Shown piece after piece: positions 48,700 through 60,945 of a stretch of 64,000 bases of DNA. The notes beneath the pieces are model-generated. The model was not told where the DNA came from. It did not search any database and saw only the letters and a list, made by a program, of their open reading frames with translations. Positions within the stretch are counted from its first letter, which is position 1; each line of letters begins with the position of its first letter. The position numbers and the translations under genes are program-made. Location: the NCBI RefSeq assembly GCF_018991925.1, contig NW_024737068.1, positions 1,493,239 through 1,557,238 on the forward strand. The letters run 5' to 3'. Source of the stretch: Homarus americanus (lineage: Eukaryota > Arthropoda > Malacostraca > Decapoda > Nephropidae).

Positions 48700-50081
48700 A
48701 CGCTGCAAGTGTGAGCGACCGTCAGTGGAGCACCACCAACCCCACTCTGGACGTGGTCAGTTTGAGTGAGCCGCCCCGAACTGGGGTCCGCACTTGCTGG
48801 GAGGATACTTTCTTGCTATCTGGGTGGTGGGTATCGTGTGATGACCCGGAAGGTGGGTGAATGTGGTTGTTTGGGCCTTTCGTTAGAGAGGCCGCTGGTG
48901 TTGTGTGTGCTTGGAAGTTTTGAGTTCTGTTTCGAGGTCTTGTGTGACTTCTGCAGTCGAGGAGATAGTGTTCAAGCTGGTTAGATGTTGCCCTGACAGT
49001 AGGTGCATTCCATGACGTCATTTCCGATCATCTGCCAGGAGCACTGTAACCTAGTCGTAGTCGATGAAGGCTAACTTGGCTTTGCTCTTGGTGTTTCTTC
49101 GTCCCAAAGGTGGTTCCCTTTGTGGCCGCCAGGCACCATTTGGCTGATTGGGAACCAGCGTTGAATGAACAGTTTCTTGATGTGGAGCTGCTAGTCTTTC
49201 TGAGATGATTCTTGATCTGTTGCACGCTTGCTGAACTTGAATGTACGCGCCATTAGAATGTGGCTGCCTGGCTGCTTCGTCTGCCACGTCGCTTCCGATC
49301 CCTACATGACTGGGAATCCAGTGTAAGACGACTGGGCGGTTTTGGTTTTGGGAATTCCTGTAGATGTGCGAGGATCGAGGTTATGATGTGGACGTTGTCT
49401 CTTGGTTGGCTGTGTTGCAGCGCCTGCAGCTGATTTCGAGTCCGTGTGAATTATGATGGACTTGTTGTGTTGTGTTGCAGCGCGAGTTGTAGGGCCTTGA
49501 GATTGCTACCAACTCTGTTTGTAGGTGGAGCAACTAGAAAGTTCCATCGGAGGGTCTGACCTTGGGGGTAAAGGCCACCCGATGTATGATGTTTTGGATC
49601 CACCCCAGCAGTCTGTGAAGTATGATGCTGCATCAGCGGTGTCTCAGTGGCTATGGCTTCTAGAGTTATTTTTTGAGGTCCTCTGAGAGGTTGGCTTTAC
49701 TATCGCCTAGGTCGGTAATTTTGAATGTGGCTGGTGGAGGGCTCCATGGTGGAGGAACTACATGCAACCATTGTCTCGTGTCTTGGTTGTTCTTGAGTGT
49801 TTCTGCTTGAAGGTGTCGGATGACCTTGCTTGCCTCGTGCGACCAGGTGGCCCCTCGCCTCTGTGGTCGAGGTGGAGGGAGGCACTGATTCGCGTTTTGG
49901 CAGCTGTGGGCTTATCTGATCTACAGATTTTGGCGAGGAGACCGGCTGTCACCTGTTTGACTCGTACTGCCAGGGTAGTTCAGTTTCCATTTGCAAATTG
50001 CAAATTGGTCCACATGGGTGCTCCGAGCATGGTCCTGAGAGCATTATTTTGGATGACTCTTAGCTTAGCTATCTGGTCTTC
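48700..50081 (-). mobile_element. Jockey/I-type LINE: RT end, RNase H and zinc-knuckle tail
   Basis: On the minus strand from the gap: EDQIAKLRVIQNNALRTMLG (end of RT), VKQVTAGLLAKICRSD, then an RNase H domain (IIIHTDSKSA near 49,440; WIPSHVG-like block near 49,310; ADEAARQPHSNGAYIQ near 49,270). A Cys/His tail follows (MECTYCQGN near 49,005, then LEHYLLDCRSHTRPR near 48,950). RNase H after the RT is typical of I-clade LINEs and some Jockey relatives. Many frameshifts and stops are present. The upstream RT lies in or beyond the assembly gap. Confidence 0.82.
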
Positions 50082-50181
50082 NNNNNNNNNNNNNNNNNNN
50101 NNNNNNNNNNNNNNNNNNNNNNNNNNNNNNNNNNNNNNNNNNNNNNNNNNNNNNNNNNNNNNNNNNNNNNNNNNNNNNNNN
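50082..50181. other. Assembly gap (100 N)
   Basis: A run of exactly 100 N, which usually marks a gap of unknown length. The LINE on the left and the (CA)n on the right may not be truly adjacent. Confidence 0.97.
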
Positions 50182-50214
<33 letters not shown>

Positions 50215-50227
50215 ACACACACACACA

Positions 50228-50258
<31 letters not shown>

Positions 50259-50267
50259 CCACACACA
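50182..50267. repeat. (CA)n microsatellite beside the gap
   Basis: CA repeats with regular CACCCA interruptions. It probably caused the assembly break. Confidence 0.95.
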
Positions 50268-50608
50268 AAGGACATAATTTATGTTTGATTTAGTGCCCTT
50301 AACTAGATACGTTCCTTAACACAGAATTTACTATCTCCCCAGTTCCGATATACTTCAGATACCGCAGATGTTGAACGATATACAGAAGAAACGTAACACA
50401 AGAGACAGTCGTTGTGGTATGTGTCATTTTATTTTTTCGCTCGTTTTCATAATTGATGTATAATTTTTAATTTTTTCGGATGTGTGTTAATTACATAAGA
50501 TAGGAGCTGCCCCACCTTTTACGAACCAGATGATTATTCTTCTTATTCTGATTACACATCCTCCTCCTTCTTCTGGACCTCTTCCCTCCCTCCCTCCTAA
50601 ACAACCAC
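50268..50608. other. Unassigned DNA between the CA repeat and the minisatellite
   Basis: No gene is recognised. TCCTCC-rich sequence lies near 50,560-50,600. Confidence 0.35.
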
Positions 50609-52352
50609 ACCACACAGTCATCCAGCACCACACAGTCATCCAGCACCATACAGTCATCCAGCACCATACAGTCATCCAGCACCACACAGTCATCCAGCAC
50701 CACACAGGCATCCAGCACCACACAGTCATCCAGCACCATACAGTCATCCCAGCACCACACAGTCGTCCAGCACCATACAGTCATCCAGCACCATACAGTC
50801 ATCCAGCACCATACAGTCATCCAGCACCATAGTCATCCAGCACCACACAGTCATCCAGCACCACACAGGCATCCAGCACCACACAGGCATCCAGCACCAC
50901 ACAGTCATCCAGCACCACACAGTCATCCAGCACCACAGTCATCCAGCACCATTCAGTCATCCAGCACCATCCGTCATCCAGCACCACACAGCCATCCAGC
51001 ACCATACAGTCATCCAGCACCACACAGTCATCCAACACCATACAAAGTCATCCAACACCATACAGTCATCCAGCACCACACAGTCATCCAGCACTGCCCA
51101 CGTCATCCAGCACCATACAGTCATCTAGCACCATACAGTTATCCAGCACCATATCAGCATCATCCAGCACCACACAGTCATCCAGCACCATAGCCATCCA
51201 GCACCACACAGTCATCCAGCACCACAGTCATCCAGCACACAGTCATCCAGCACCACACAGTCATCCAGCACCACACAGTCATCCAGCACCACACAGTCAT
51301 CCAGCACACAGTCATCCAGCACCACACAGTCATCCAGCACCATACAGTCATTCAGCACCACAGCATCCAGCACCACACAGTCATCCAGCACCACAGTCAT
51401 CCAGCACCACACCAGTCATCCAGCACCACACAGTCATCCAGCACACAGTCATCCAGCACCACAGTCATCCAGCACACCACAGTCATCCAGCACCATACAG
51501 TTATCCAGCACCATATAGTCGTCCAGCAACCGACAGTCATCCAGCACCACACAGTCATCCAGCACCACAGTTATCCAGCACCATATAGTCATCCAGCACC
51601 ACACAGTCATCCAGCACCACACAGTCATCCAGCACCATACAGTCATCCAGCACACACACATCATCCACAGCACCACACAGTCATCCAGCACCAACAGTCA
51701 TCCAGCACCACACAGTCATCCAGCACCACACAGTCATCCAGCACCACAGTCATCCAGCACCATACACTCATCCAGCACCATACAGTCATCCAGACCATAC
51801 AGTCATCCAGCACCACAGTCATCCAGCACCACACAGTCATCCAGCACCATACAGTCATCCCATCACCACCACAGTTATCCAGCACCATATAGTCAGTCCA
51901 GCACCATACGGTCATCCAGCACCACACAGTCATCCAGCACCACACAGTTATCCACACCATATAGTCCAGTAACCACACAGTCATCCAGCACCATACAGTC
52001 ATCCAGGCCCCACACAGTCATCCAGCACCACACAGTCATCCAGCACCACACAGTCATCCAGCACCACACAGTTATCCAGCACCATATAGTCATCCAGCAC
52101 CACACAGTCATCCAGCACCACATAGTTATCCAGCACCATATAGTCATCCAACACACCAGTCATCCAGCACCACAGTCATCCAGCCAACACACAGTCATCC
52201 AGCACCACAGTCATCCAGCACCACACAGTCATCTAGCACCATACAGTTATCCAGCACCACACAGTCATCCAGCACCACACAGTCATCCAGCACCACAGTC
52301 ATCCAACACCACACAGTCATCCAGCACCACACAGTCATCCAGCACCACAAAC
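50609..52352 (+). repeat. 18-bp minisatellite, about 95-100 units
   Basis: The unit is ACACAGTCATCCAGCACC, with ACATAG and ATACAG variants and shortened 14-16-bp units. The 18-bp period gives a six-codon repeat, so open frames arise on both strands. Confidence 0.95.
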
Positions 52353-52810
52353 AGGTCCACCCACACCAACTGCTATCAATTCGTTAATAAGTTTTCGTGT
52401 CATTTCATAACCATTGACTGTATGTCCGGCCGAGTGTACGTAATTATCTGTTGTTGTTGGGACATTTCAGGATATTTTTGTTTATATTATATTTATTATC
52501 GTTCGTATTTTAGGAAGAAAAAGATGTAATGTTGCCGTGTTAACTTAGGGAATAAAGCAGGAATATATTTGACTATTATTGACATCCGATTAAAAATCAA
52601 GGTTTGTTGTCGAAAAATTAAAATAAAAGCATAATATCTTTCAAAGGTATTCAATTGATGAACTAGGATCGTTTGAACATTTAAGAAAGGAACAAGTTTT
52701 TTTTCCAAGATTTAAAACAAAAAAAAAGAAAGTGCAGTGAGTCGATTAACTAACCTGCAAATTACAGGTAGGTGTTGGTAAACCCTGACGCCTTACTGTT
52801 TAAGGCACTG

Positions 52811-52812
<2 letters not shown>
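52353..52812. other. Unassigned AT-rich DNA
   Basis: No gene or transposon end is seen. Confidence 0.4.

Positions 52813-52869
<57 letters not shown>
52813..52869. repeat. (GT)n microsatellite
   Basis: A pure GT run of 57 bases. Confidence 0.96.
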
Positions 52870-52870
<1 letters not shown>

Positions 52871-52939
52871 TTCGAGACACGTCGGGTCATCACTGTAAAA
52901 ATCACTTGATCAAACTTGGTTGGAAAATCTCTGTAACCT

Positions 52940-53345
52940 CTACCTCCATCCCTCCCTCCCCCACCTCTTCCCTCTCCGTCCCCTTCCCTCCACACCTTCC
53001 CTCCACACCCCTTCCCTCACACCTTCCTTCACACCCCTTCCCTCACCCTACCCCTCCACACCCTTCCTCCACACCCCTTTCTCCCTCACCCCCTTCCTCC
53101 ACACCCTTCCCTCCCCACCCTTTCCCTCCACCAATTCACCCCCACCCTTTCCTTACCTCACCCTACCCTTCCCTCCCTCACCTTCCTCCCTCAATTCCTC
53201 ACCCCACTCTTCCTCACCCCACCCCTCCACATCCTCTCCTACCTCACCAATACCTACCCCAACCTACTCCACCCTATCCTCTTCTGAACCACATCATTCC
53301 ATCCATTCTCCCTCCCTCCTTCCTCCTTCCCTCCCTCCTCTCTAA
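52940..53345 (+). repeat. C/T-rich low-complexity tract
   Basis: Degenerate repeats of CCCTTCCCTCCACACC-like units; a plus-strand polypyrimidine tract of 400 bases. A (GA)n run follows at about 53,380-53,397. Confidence 0.85.
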
Positions 53346-53712
53346 ACCTCGTCCTCTTCGTCAACTCGACCCCTTGAACGAGAGAGAGAGAGAGAGAGCC
53401 TTCGCCTGTTTGAGTCTTATCTCCTCTGTCAGGTATTCCTTTTTCTAATCAGCACAAAACCTCAAAGATTGATCCGCCGACGACATCCTGGAAGTTATGT
53501 TACGTCGTTGGTGTCAAAACTTCAGCTGACGTTTGGCTGAGGTCGACAAATGATTTTATTATTATTTTTTATCACCACTTGGGATACGTATGAAGGGAGA
53601 GGGCCAGTTTATCCTCCTCTTCCACTTTTTTACTCTTCCATTTCTTCCACTCTCTTCCATTTCTCCTCCTCCTCCTTCCTCCTAACACCTTTGTTTACTT
53701 ATATCCTGTGAC

Positions 53713-53713
<1 letters not shown>

Positions 53714-53809
<96 letters not shown>
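53714..53809. repeat. (GT)n microsatellite
   Basis: A pure GT run of about 96 bases, the longest in the window. About 200 bases downstream there is a (CA)n run at 54,013-54,100, the reverse complement, so the two could pair. Confidence 0.96.
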
Positions 53810-53810
<1 letters not shown>

Positions 53811-54012
53811 TGATAGAAGGGACCTGCCCTCAAGTGTAGTCGCTCCAAAAAGTATCATAACGATTTTCTGTGAGACAATATGACACAACGGACGAAGGAT
53901 TTTGACAACCCATAAGAGACAATGGGAGTCGTAGTGTTCATAGTGAAATTTATCGATCACCCAATGTATAGATACTTTTTGGGGAGTGTTTTACCTTAAC
54001 CCATCCAAAGCT

Positions 54013-54025
54013 CACACACACACAG

Positions 54026-54072
<47 letters not shown>

Positions 54073-54100
54073 CACACACACACAGACACACACACACAGC
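54013..54100. repeat. (CA)n microsatellite
   Basis: CA repeats interrupted by CAGTCA and CAGACA. Confidence 0.95.
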
Positions 54101-54335
54101 TGACCATAGGCAACAACACTGCCTTGTTTTATAAAATCGCCGTCGACAGAGCAATGAAACACAAATCCTGTCCTCTCGTTAAAAAAATAATAGCACTTTT
54201 GAAAGGTTTTATGGTCGTCTGGCTATTGTTTTCTACGGCTGCTACTGATCATAATTTTTAACGTTGTTGTAGGCGATTTTTTTTTTATTTTTTTGCTTGT
54301 GCTGAATAAGTAGATTGCTTATATTTCGTCACACA

Positions 54336-54505
54336 GTATGGTGACTTGATCCCTTGTGTATGGTGATATGGTGACTTGATCCCTTGTGTATGGTGATATG
54401 GTGACTTGATCCCTTGTGTATGGTGATATGGTGACTTGATCCCTTGTGTATGGTGATATGGTGACTTGATCCCTTGTGTATGGTGATATGGTGACATAAT
54501 CCCTT
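54336..54505 (+). repeat. 30-bp minisatellite, about 5.5 units
   Basis: Five near-perfect units of TATGGTGACTTGATCCCTTG followed by TGTATGGTGA, plus a diverged sixth. Confidence 0.95.
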
Positions 54506-54814
54506 GAGTATGGTAACTTAAAGATTTTGAATCTGCTAACCAAACCTAACCTAACCTCTTGAGTATGGTGACTTAACCTTTGAAATTACAAATAACTAAA
54601 TACTCAAGATAACAAAACTAAAAAAAAAGTCAGAATACAAAAAAAAAAATGGAAATACAAAAAATACATCAAATATAACGTAATCTACCAAAAATACAAA
54701 ACAAATTACAAAACAATGACAAATTACAGGAAGATACAGACTAATCAATCACACTGGACAGGCGTTACAGCGTTAATGGCAGTGTTTACCTGCCTAATCA
54801 CCTGTGTGGTCAGT

Positions 54815-55090
54815 GACTCGCTAATCGTCGATAATTTGGGTTGTTAATCGTTTTTATTTTAGTCGTTAATCGCCGTTAATTTTTTGTCGTTAATCGTCGT
54901 TAATTTTTAGTGGTTAATCATCGTTATTTTTAGTCGTTAATCGTCGTTAATTTTTAGTCGTTAATCGTCGTTAATTTTTAGTGGTTAATCATCGTTATTT
55001 TTAGTCGTTAATCATCGTTATTTTTAGTCGTTAATCGTCGTTATTTTGAGTCGTTAACTGTAATCCTTTATTGTCGTTATACTTTGGTCA
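54815..55090. repeat. TAATCGTCGTTA degenerate tandem repeat
   Basis: About 12 units of 20-24 bases with the core GTCGTTAATCGTCGTTATTT. Confidence 0.88.
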
Positions 55091-55254
55091 TCGTTAATCC
55101 TAATCATTAACTATTACTGATAAGAAGATCCTGTCATACTGATAATATTGTTGATATTTATTAAACACATGAGTTTTGTTATTGTTTACCAGTTGTTCTT
55201 GTCTTAGATGTTTGTTTGTTTGTTTGTGAATTAAAATATTGTTCACAGTAAGTG

Positions 55255-55835
55255 AATACCAGATGGTCACCTCACAGCTGGTCGTCTTACAGCTGGTCGT
55301 CATCAGGTGGTCGTCTTACAGCTGGTCGTCATCAGGTGGTCGTCTCACAGGTGGTCGTCCTCAGGTGGTCGTCTCAGCTGGTCGTCAGGTGGCTGGTCTC
55401 CAGCACGTCATCAGGTGGTCGCTCCTCACTGTCAGCTGGCCGTCATCAGGTGGTTGTCTCTGCTGGTCATGTCACTGTGCGGCTGTCTCCCAGCTGGTCG
55501 TCATCAGGCGTCCTCACAGCTGGTCGTCATCAGGTGGTTGTTTCCAGTGGTCGTCATCAGTGGTTCCTACAGCTGGTCGTCATCAGGTGGCGCCCAGCTG
55601 GTCGTCATCAGGTGGTTGTCTCAGTCGTCTCACAGTTGGTCGTCATCAGGTCGTCACACAGCTGGTCGTCATCAGGTGGCCACCCCACAGCTGGTCGTCA
55701 ATCAGGTGCTGCCCCACAGCTGGTCGTCATCAGTGGCTGCCCCACAGCTGGTCGTCATCAGGTGGCTGTCTCTACAGCTGGGTCATCAGGTTGTCGTCTC
55801 ACAGGTGGTCAGTCCTCAGGTGGTCGTCTGTGTAT
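55255..55835. repeat. CAGCTGGTCGTCATCAGGTG minisatellite
   Basis: About 20 irregular units of 25-32 bases. The CAGCTGGTCGTCATCAGGTG core is conserved and the linking segment varies. Open frames across it are repeat artefacts. Confidence 0.9.
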
Positions 55836-55889
55836 AGAAAGGTTAATGCTTGCGCTTAGATTACACCATGTTGTAATGAAAGTCGTGTC

Positions 55890-56215
55890 TTAGGCTGGGA
55901 GAGTGAGTGAGAGAGAGTAGGGAGGGAGGGAGAGTAGGGAGGGAGGGAGAGTAGAGAGAGTAGGAGGGGGAGAGAGTGGGGAAGGGGAGAGAGAGTGGAG
56001 GGGGAGAGGAGGGAAGGAGGGGAGAGAGTAGGGAGGGGGAGAGAGAGTGTGGGGAAGGAGAGAGTAGGGAGGGGAGAAAGAGTGAAAGGGAGAAGGAAGG
56101 GAGAAAGAGAAGTGGGAGGAGAGGAAAGAGGGGGAGAAAGAGAAGTGGGAGGAGAGGAGAGAGGGGGAGAAAGAAGGTGATGGCAAGAGAGAAAGAGAGA
56201 GAGAGAGAATGGCAG
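55890..56215 (+). repeat. GA-rich tract
   Basis: A plus-strand polypurine run of about 320 bases built from GGGAGAGAGT/GGAGGGA units. Confidence 0.9.
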
Positions 56216-56284
56216 TCGTCGATAGTATAGAAACAATATATTGGTGATTAAAACTGAAAACGTTTGCTGTGTAGTGGAAAAATT

Positions 56285-56700
56285 GGACACCCTTCTCCTG
56301 ACGCTCGCCTGACACTCTCCTGACACTTGGCTGACACTACTGAAACTCCTGACACTCCCCTAGCACGCCTCGCACTTGACTGACAGTTGCCAGATACTCC
56401 TGACACTCATGGTGCTCCTGATACTTGCCTGACACTCATGGTGCTGTTGACACTCACCTGATATTTCTAACACTCCAGGTATTGCTGACACTTGGCTGAT
56501 ACTCCTGTTACTCCTGACACTCGGCTGATTTTCTCATGGGTTTTGCCTGACGCTCCTGACATTAGCCTGTTAATCTTCATAAACCTGACACTCGCCTGCC
56601 CCTTGACTGACACTCCTGACAATCCGACACTCACCTGATACTTTCCTGACGCTCCTGACATTGCTCACATTCCCTGACATTCACCTGACTGCGTGACTAA
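56285..56700. repeat. CTGACACTC degenerate tandem repeat
   Basis: Irregular repeats of CCTGACACTCCTGACACTCG-like units, strongly diverged. Confidence 0.85.
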
Positions 56701-57480
56701 GAACCTCCCCCCCTGACATCTGACTGACTGACAGGGTAAGGGTAGGAGTAACAAGGACTGTCTCATTCTAATAGACAGATTTGAGAGAGACAGACAGACA
56801 GACAGAAAGACAGAGAACTAGAGAGACACAAACAGACAGAGATGGATATACACTCAGACAGACAGACAGACGTCCACAGAGTATTTCAAACCCCCTCCTC
56901 CACTCCACTCATCAGCTGGGTCGACTAGGGGCGCCTCGCTCTGTAGCTCTGATCACTGGAATGCTACTTGTTAGGGGAAGAATTTGTTGTGGTATTGCCT
57001 TAAATAAATTAGTTAGATACATTGTTACATCTTCGTTTATAAGGAAAATCCATTGTAAGAATCTAAGTGACTCAGAAGCCATAGGTGTATTGAGGGTTCG
57101 AGGCAATTAAAAAAAGAATGAACCCCAGTGAAATATCGAGTCAGTCTATAACACGATTCGTCAATATTTGTGTGGCTTCATACTAACTGATGGGAGTCTG
57201 ATACTGATTCACAATAACTGAAACATTGCTTCATTCGCTATATATTTCAAACCCGTGAATCTTTTGAACCAGTATTCAGGTGTCTCAGAAATTAGGATAC
57301 CGAACCAAGACTGAATATATATTAGATAATTTTACGGATTATTTTCGAACAAATAAACAATAATAAATGTATATAAAGTATAAAGTTTTATATTATCAAA
57401 CTTTATGCTAAATTTATATCAACCCAAATTCTACAAAATCGTTAATTCTTGTATACAAACAATAAAATTCTGTTGTTTCA
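56701..57480. other. Unassigned DNA upstream of the candidate exon
   Basis: Contains a (GACA)n patch at 56,790-56,875. The stretch ends in the acceptor-like TTCTGTTGTTTCAG. Confidence 0.4.
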
Positions 57481-57523
57481 GGGCTGCCAACGTTACCGTG
57501 AGGAGATGTGAGAGTGTACAACG

Positions 57524-57581
57524 ATGGCTGTGAACGTGTTGGTACCCCTGTTGATCCCGTTAAGTGAACAGCTCAACAATG
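57524..57581 (+). CDS. Candidate first coding exon of an unknown gene
   Basis: A 101-base exon (57,481-57,581) lies between a good acceptor (TTGTTTCAG) and a consensus donor (GTAAGTAC). Its only in-frame ATG at 57,524 opens MAVNVLVPLLIPLSEQLNN, leaving one base for the next exon. The short hydrophobic stretch is not clearly a signal peptide. No convincing continuation is found before the window ends, so the gene would run off the right side. I do not recognise the protein. Confidence 0.35.
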
Positions 57582-58224
57582 GTAAGTACACCTCTTCTAC
57601 TTGACTACTATTTACTACTTCTATTATTATTGGTGGTAGTAGTAGTCCTAGTAGTAGTATCAACCATGTAGTAACATTCTCTGTGGTGTTGTTTAACTTC
57701 ACAAAGGATGAGAAAAAGGTAAGGCAACCCGACATTAGTTAATCATGTTGTTGTAAACTTTATAGAGAAAAATGTTGTGGTAATTTGGGATTTTCCAGCT
57801 GTCGACATATATCAGTAAATATAACCGTTATATAGGACACTATTATATCATTTAGCTTATTATAATAATCTCAGTATATCCGGTTTTTAATTGACTTTGG
57901 TATGAGTTTTATTATCCGTATATTTGTTTGTTTTTGGGGTATGAAATTTTGTCTCTCGGCTTCCGGTATATTTTTTGGTCTCTGAAAATGATAAAAAAAA
58001 TATAATAAACACGTTATTTTCTTGGGTTCTTCTAAGAATTTATTCATAATGGCGACTTTTGTTTTATTTTTGGCGTCTTTATGACTACATGGCTTTTTAA
58101 TTAAACTGTTAAAGTGAAAGATAGCGAGTCTTATGAGAGGTAAACATACGCTGACCTGTGTGTTCTCGTTTTCTGTAATGGGTGACATTTGTGCGGTTTA
58201 GAGGGGATACCATGCTATTTTTTG

Positions 58225-58256
<32 letters not shown>

Positions 58257-58675
58257 CTTTAGTAATTCTAAAAAAAAGGCAAAATATCACATTAACAAAT
58301 AAACTCAGAATATTTAGCGTTGTGATATTTTTAGAGTAGGCTAAAATTATGAAACCGTAACCTAATCATCATTGCAAAGAAAATATTGCAACTTGCAGAT
58401 TGAAGAGATTTTTAATTCTTTTTTTTTTAATTTATTCTTATGGCTTAGTAGGGATTTGCATACAGCAGGGGGGGGGGGATATAGATGAATACTGTAAACT
58501 GTATCTAAGTAATTTTTAATGGGAGTACTGTTGAACATTTGGGATCGCTGTATGAAGCTGCTGTACTTGTATCTGTACCTGTATTTATAGTTCTACGTGT
58601 ACTGTTACTTCAGAATTAATACAACATTGAAACTCGGGAAATAAATGAATATAATCGTTTGTAATCTTTTTAGGT
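57582..58675 (+). other. Possible intron of the candidate gene
   Basis: AT-rich. (GT)n at 58,226-58,255, a G run at 58,469-58,478, and no other feature. Confidence 0.35.
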
Positions 58676-58678
58676 CGT

Positions 58679-58950
58679 GGTTTAACACATCAGATATAAA
58701 CCACGTTAATGAGGGTATACACTGACATAAAACACGTCATTGACGGTATACACTGACTTAAACCACGTTAATGAGGGTATTTAGTGATCTTAAACCATGT
58801 TAATGAGGGTGTTTACTGACTTAAACCACGCTGTTGAGGATATATATTAAACCACGTGAAAGTGGGTATAAAGCAAACGAAAATAATGAGGAAAATCTCA
58901 AAGTAAACCGCGTTAATAAAGGTTTACAGTAAACCGCCTTAATGAGAGGA
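58679..58950. repeat. ~33-bp degenerate tandem repeat (AAACCACGTTAATGAGGGTA)
   Basis: Seven to eight diverged units with the AAACCACGTTAATGAGGGTA core. Confidence 0.85.
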
Positions 58951-59682
58951 TAAACTAAACCGTACTAAAATGTCCGTTGCATTAAGAGGCTTATTAAAAT
59001 CTGTAGTACTTTTTTCTACCTTTGAATGCTACGTTGATAAGTATTATAACATTGATTATTCATAAGGTTTATCAAACAGATTAATTCTTCCTGTACTACT
59101 ACTATTACTACTACTCTTTTTTTTAAATGGCCTCCAGCCTCCCCCAATAGCCACACCTTCGCCGCCATTTTATTACCTTAATATTAAATATCCTAATACA
59201 TAAGTAGCTATCCTATCTGTGTTGAGTTAGTTGAGCAGCAGATCTATGCGGCATTCAGTGACTGTTGCCTCATAGTCAATATCTGCAGCAGTTGTCGGCT
59301 TTGGGGCCGATGCTCTCGTTCCCCTGAGGCAGAGCAAAGCCTACCTAAGGAGAGAAGGACAGTCGACATCTCATCCAGGCTGTAACACAACTTCTGGGCT
59401 GCTGCTTCTGTTCGGAGATCACCTACGCGAGTCTGGCGTAGAAACATCTTGCACTTGGTCCCATCCCACCAGAGGTTGTGAACACTAGAGGAGTGAAGCT
59501 GCCTTGATCAACGTTCTGAACTCTCTCCCCTATGCCCTTCTCTTGTCGTTCTCGTTCCTCCTGTGTGCAGCATCGAGAGCTAAGTTACGGTGACATGCGG
59601 CCATGGGATAAAAAATCCTGATGTCGAAGAAGGCTCACTGTCCCCGCGTCCAGAATCCTCGAGCTATTACTATAGTTTGTTT
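58951..59682. other. Unassigned DNA
   Basis: 59,240-59,660 is more GC-rich than its surroundings and may be an unidentified transposon remnant. The minus-strand frame at 59,244-59,447 is unrecognised. Confidence 0.35.
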
Positions 59683-60122
59683 ACAGACAGATGGACAACG
59701 AAAATACCCACTACAGTTCTTCAGTATTTAATCTATCATATTTACATTATGATATTTTAAGGGATAATAACTTTTCTCTGTTGATCTCTGTTAATTTCCG
59801 CACCCGAGGCAGCAAAAATTAACTTGTGAAACTCTTTGGTGATAAAGATATCATTAAGAGAATACAAACATGATCAACAAATTCCTGGACGTAAACGCCT
59901 GCTCGCTGCGGTGGAGTCTGTTGCTGCAATTTTCAACTCATTGTTTTCACCAAGATATTTATGTTACCAGAAAGTTTCACAAGTTAATTTTTAATTCTCC
60001 AAGTGCGGAAATTATAAGAGATCAACACAGAAAAGTTATTATCACTTAAAATATCATAATATACATACGATAGTTTAAATAATGAAGAACTTTTGTGATT
60101 ATTTCAGTGTCCGTCTGCCAAC
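59683..60122. mobile_element. Fold-back element with ~170-bp imperfect inverted repeats
   Basis: 59,683-59,857 is complementary to about 59,945-60,122 over most of its length; the best part is ATGATATTTTAAGGGATAAT and the following AACTTTTCTCTGTTGATCTC. A loop of about 90 bases separates the arms. The outer ends carry CAGACAGATGGACA/TGTCCGTCTGCC, similar to Tc1-mariner-type ends. No coding region and no certain target duplication. Confidence 0.75.
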
Positions 60123-60219
60123 CAATCAGCTGCTTCGCTACTAACTGACCCTTGGCCACAGTTGCAAAATCCGAGTGAACAGACTGTGCCAATGATGATA
60201 ATGGTAATGATTATGATAC

Positions 60220-60305
60220 TATTACTAATACTATTACAACTACAACTATTACAACTACAACTATTACAACTACAACTATTACTACAACAACTACTACTAC
60301 TAATA
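60220..60305. repeat. (ACAACTATT)n microsatellite
   Basis: Imperfect ACT/ACA/ATT triplet-rich repeat. Confidence 0.9.
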
Positions 60306-60873
60306 ACTAGCCAACATAACCATTATACAAAAATAGTTATCAAAAACAAAATAACCCATTTATTATTGTTTTTTACTTGAACACAAAAGATTAAAAAAAA
60401 GCCTTGAGTTATATTAAAACTGTTTTCTATCAACAATCCAGTAAGCATAACGCAGCTTGGATTATGGAGCATTGTTGGAAGCTTAGTTGAATATGAAGCC
60501 TTTATGAGCAATTAAGCTTTAAGTATTCATCTGTTGTGTCTCCTCACTTCTGGCAACCTCATCTTGCTGTTGTATAAAGTTGTATAAGAGTATTTTTGTA
60601 GTTGTTAATGGTTAGTGTATTTAGAAAGCTAGAATACAGCTTCAAGATCATAGCTGCTGTTGTTGAGGCGCAGTGTTAGCGTGAGTCTGAGAGGCTTAGC
60701 TCAATACACACACGGCCTCGCTACCCTCTCAATTTAGAAGACTCAACACGAGGATATTGATATTAATAATGTTGCTTCAATAATATTAGTGTTTACGATA
60801 AACATGTAAAACAGCTCCAGGTCGGATTACGGGACGGGGGTAGGTAATCCTGGCTTAGCTATACTAACTAAAG

Positions 60874-60945
60874 GGGTGTTGGTGGTACAGAGGTAACATG
60901 CGTGTCTCCTGTTAAGTCCTGGGTTCGAGTCCAGGTTAAAGACGG
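60874..60945 (+). ncRNA. tRNA-like sequence (tRNA relic or SINE head)
   Basis: The A-box-like TGGTACAGAGG (60,883-60,893) and a perfect B box GGTTCGAGTCC (60,922-60,932) are spaced as in a tRNA. The T-arm pairs fully (CCTGG/CCAGG). The acceptor stem does not pair, so it is not a working tRNA. A tRNA-derived SINE head is the best reading. Confidence 0.45.

Noticed and set aside
50487..52156. Trp/Cys/Val-rich repeat proteins on the minus strand
   Set aside because: Translations of the 18-bp minisatellite.
52813..53448. 211-codon Pro/Ser-rich frame
   Set aside because: Runs through (GT)n and a C/T-rich low-complexity tract.
55239..55893. 200-codon frames rich in Trp, Ser and Val
   Set aside because: Three overlapping frames of the same minisatellite, none favoured.
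60874..60945. Functional tRNA gene
   Set aside because: The acceptor stem does not pair; kept only as a tRNA-like relic.
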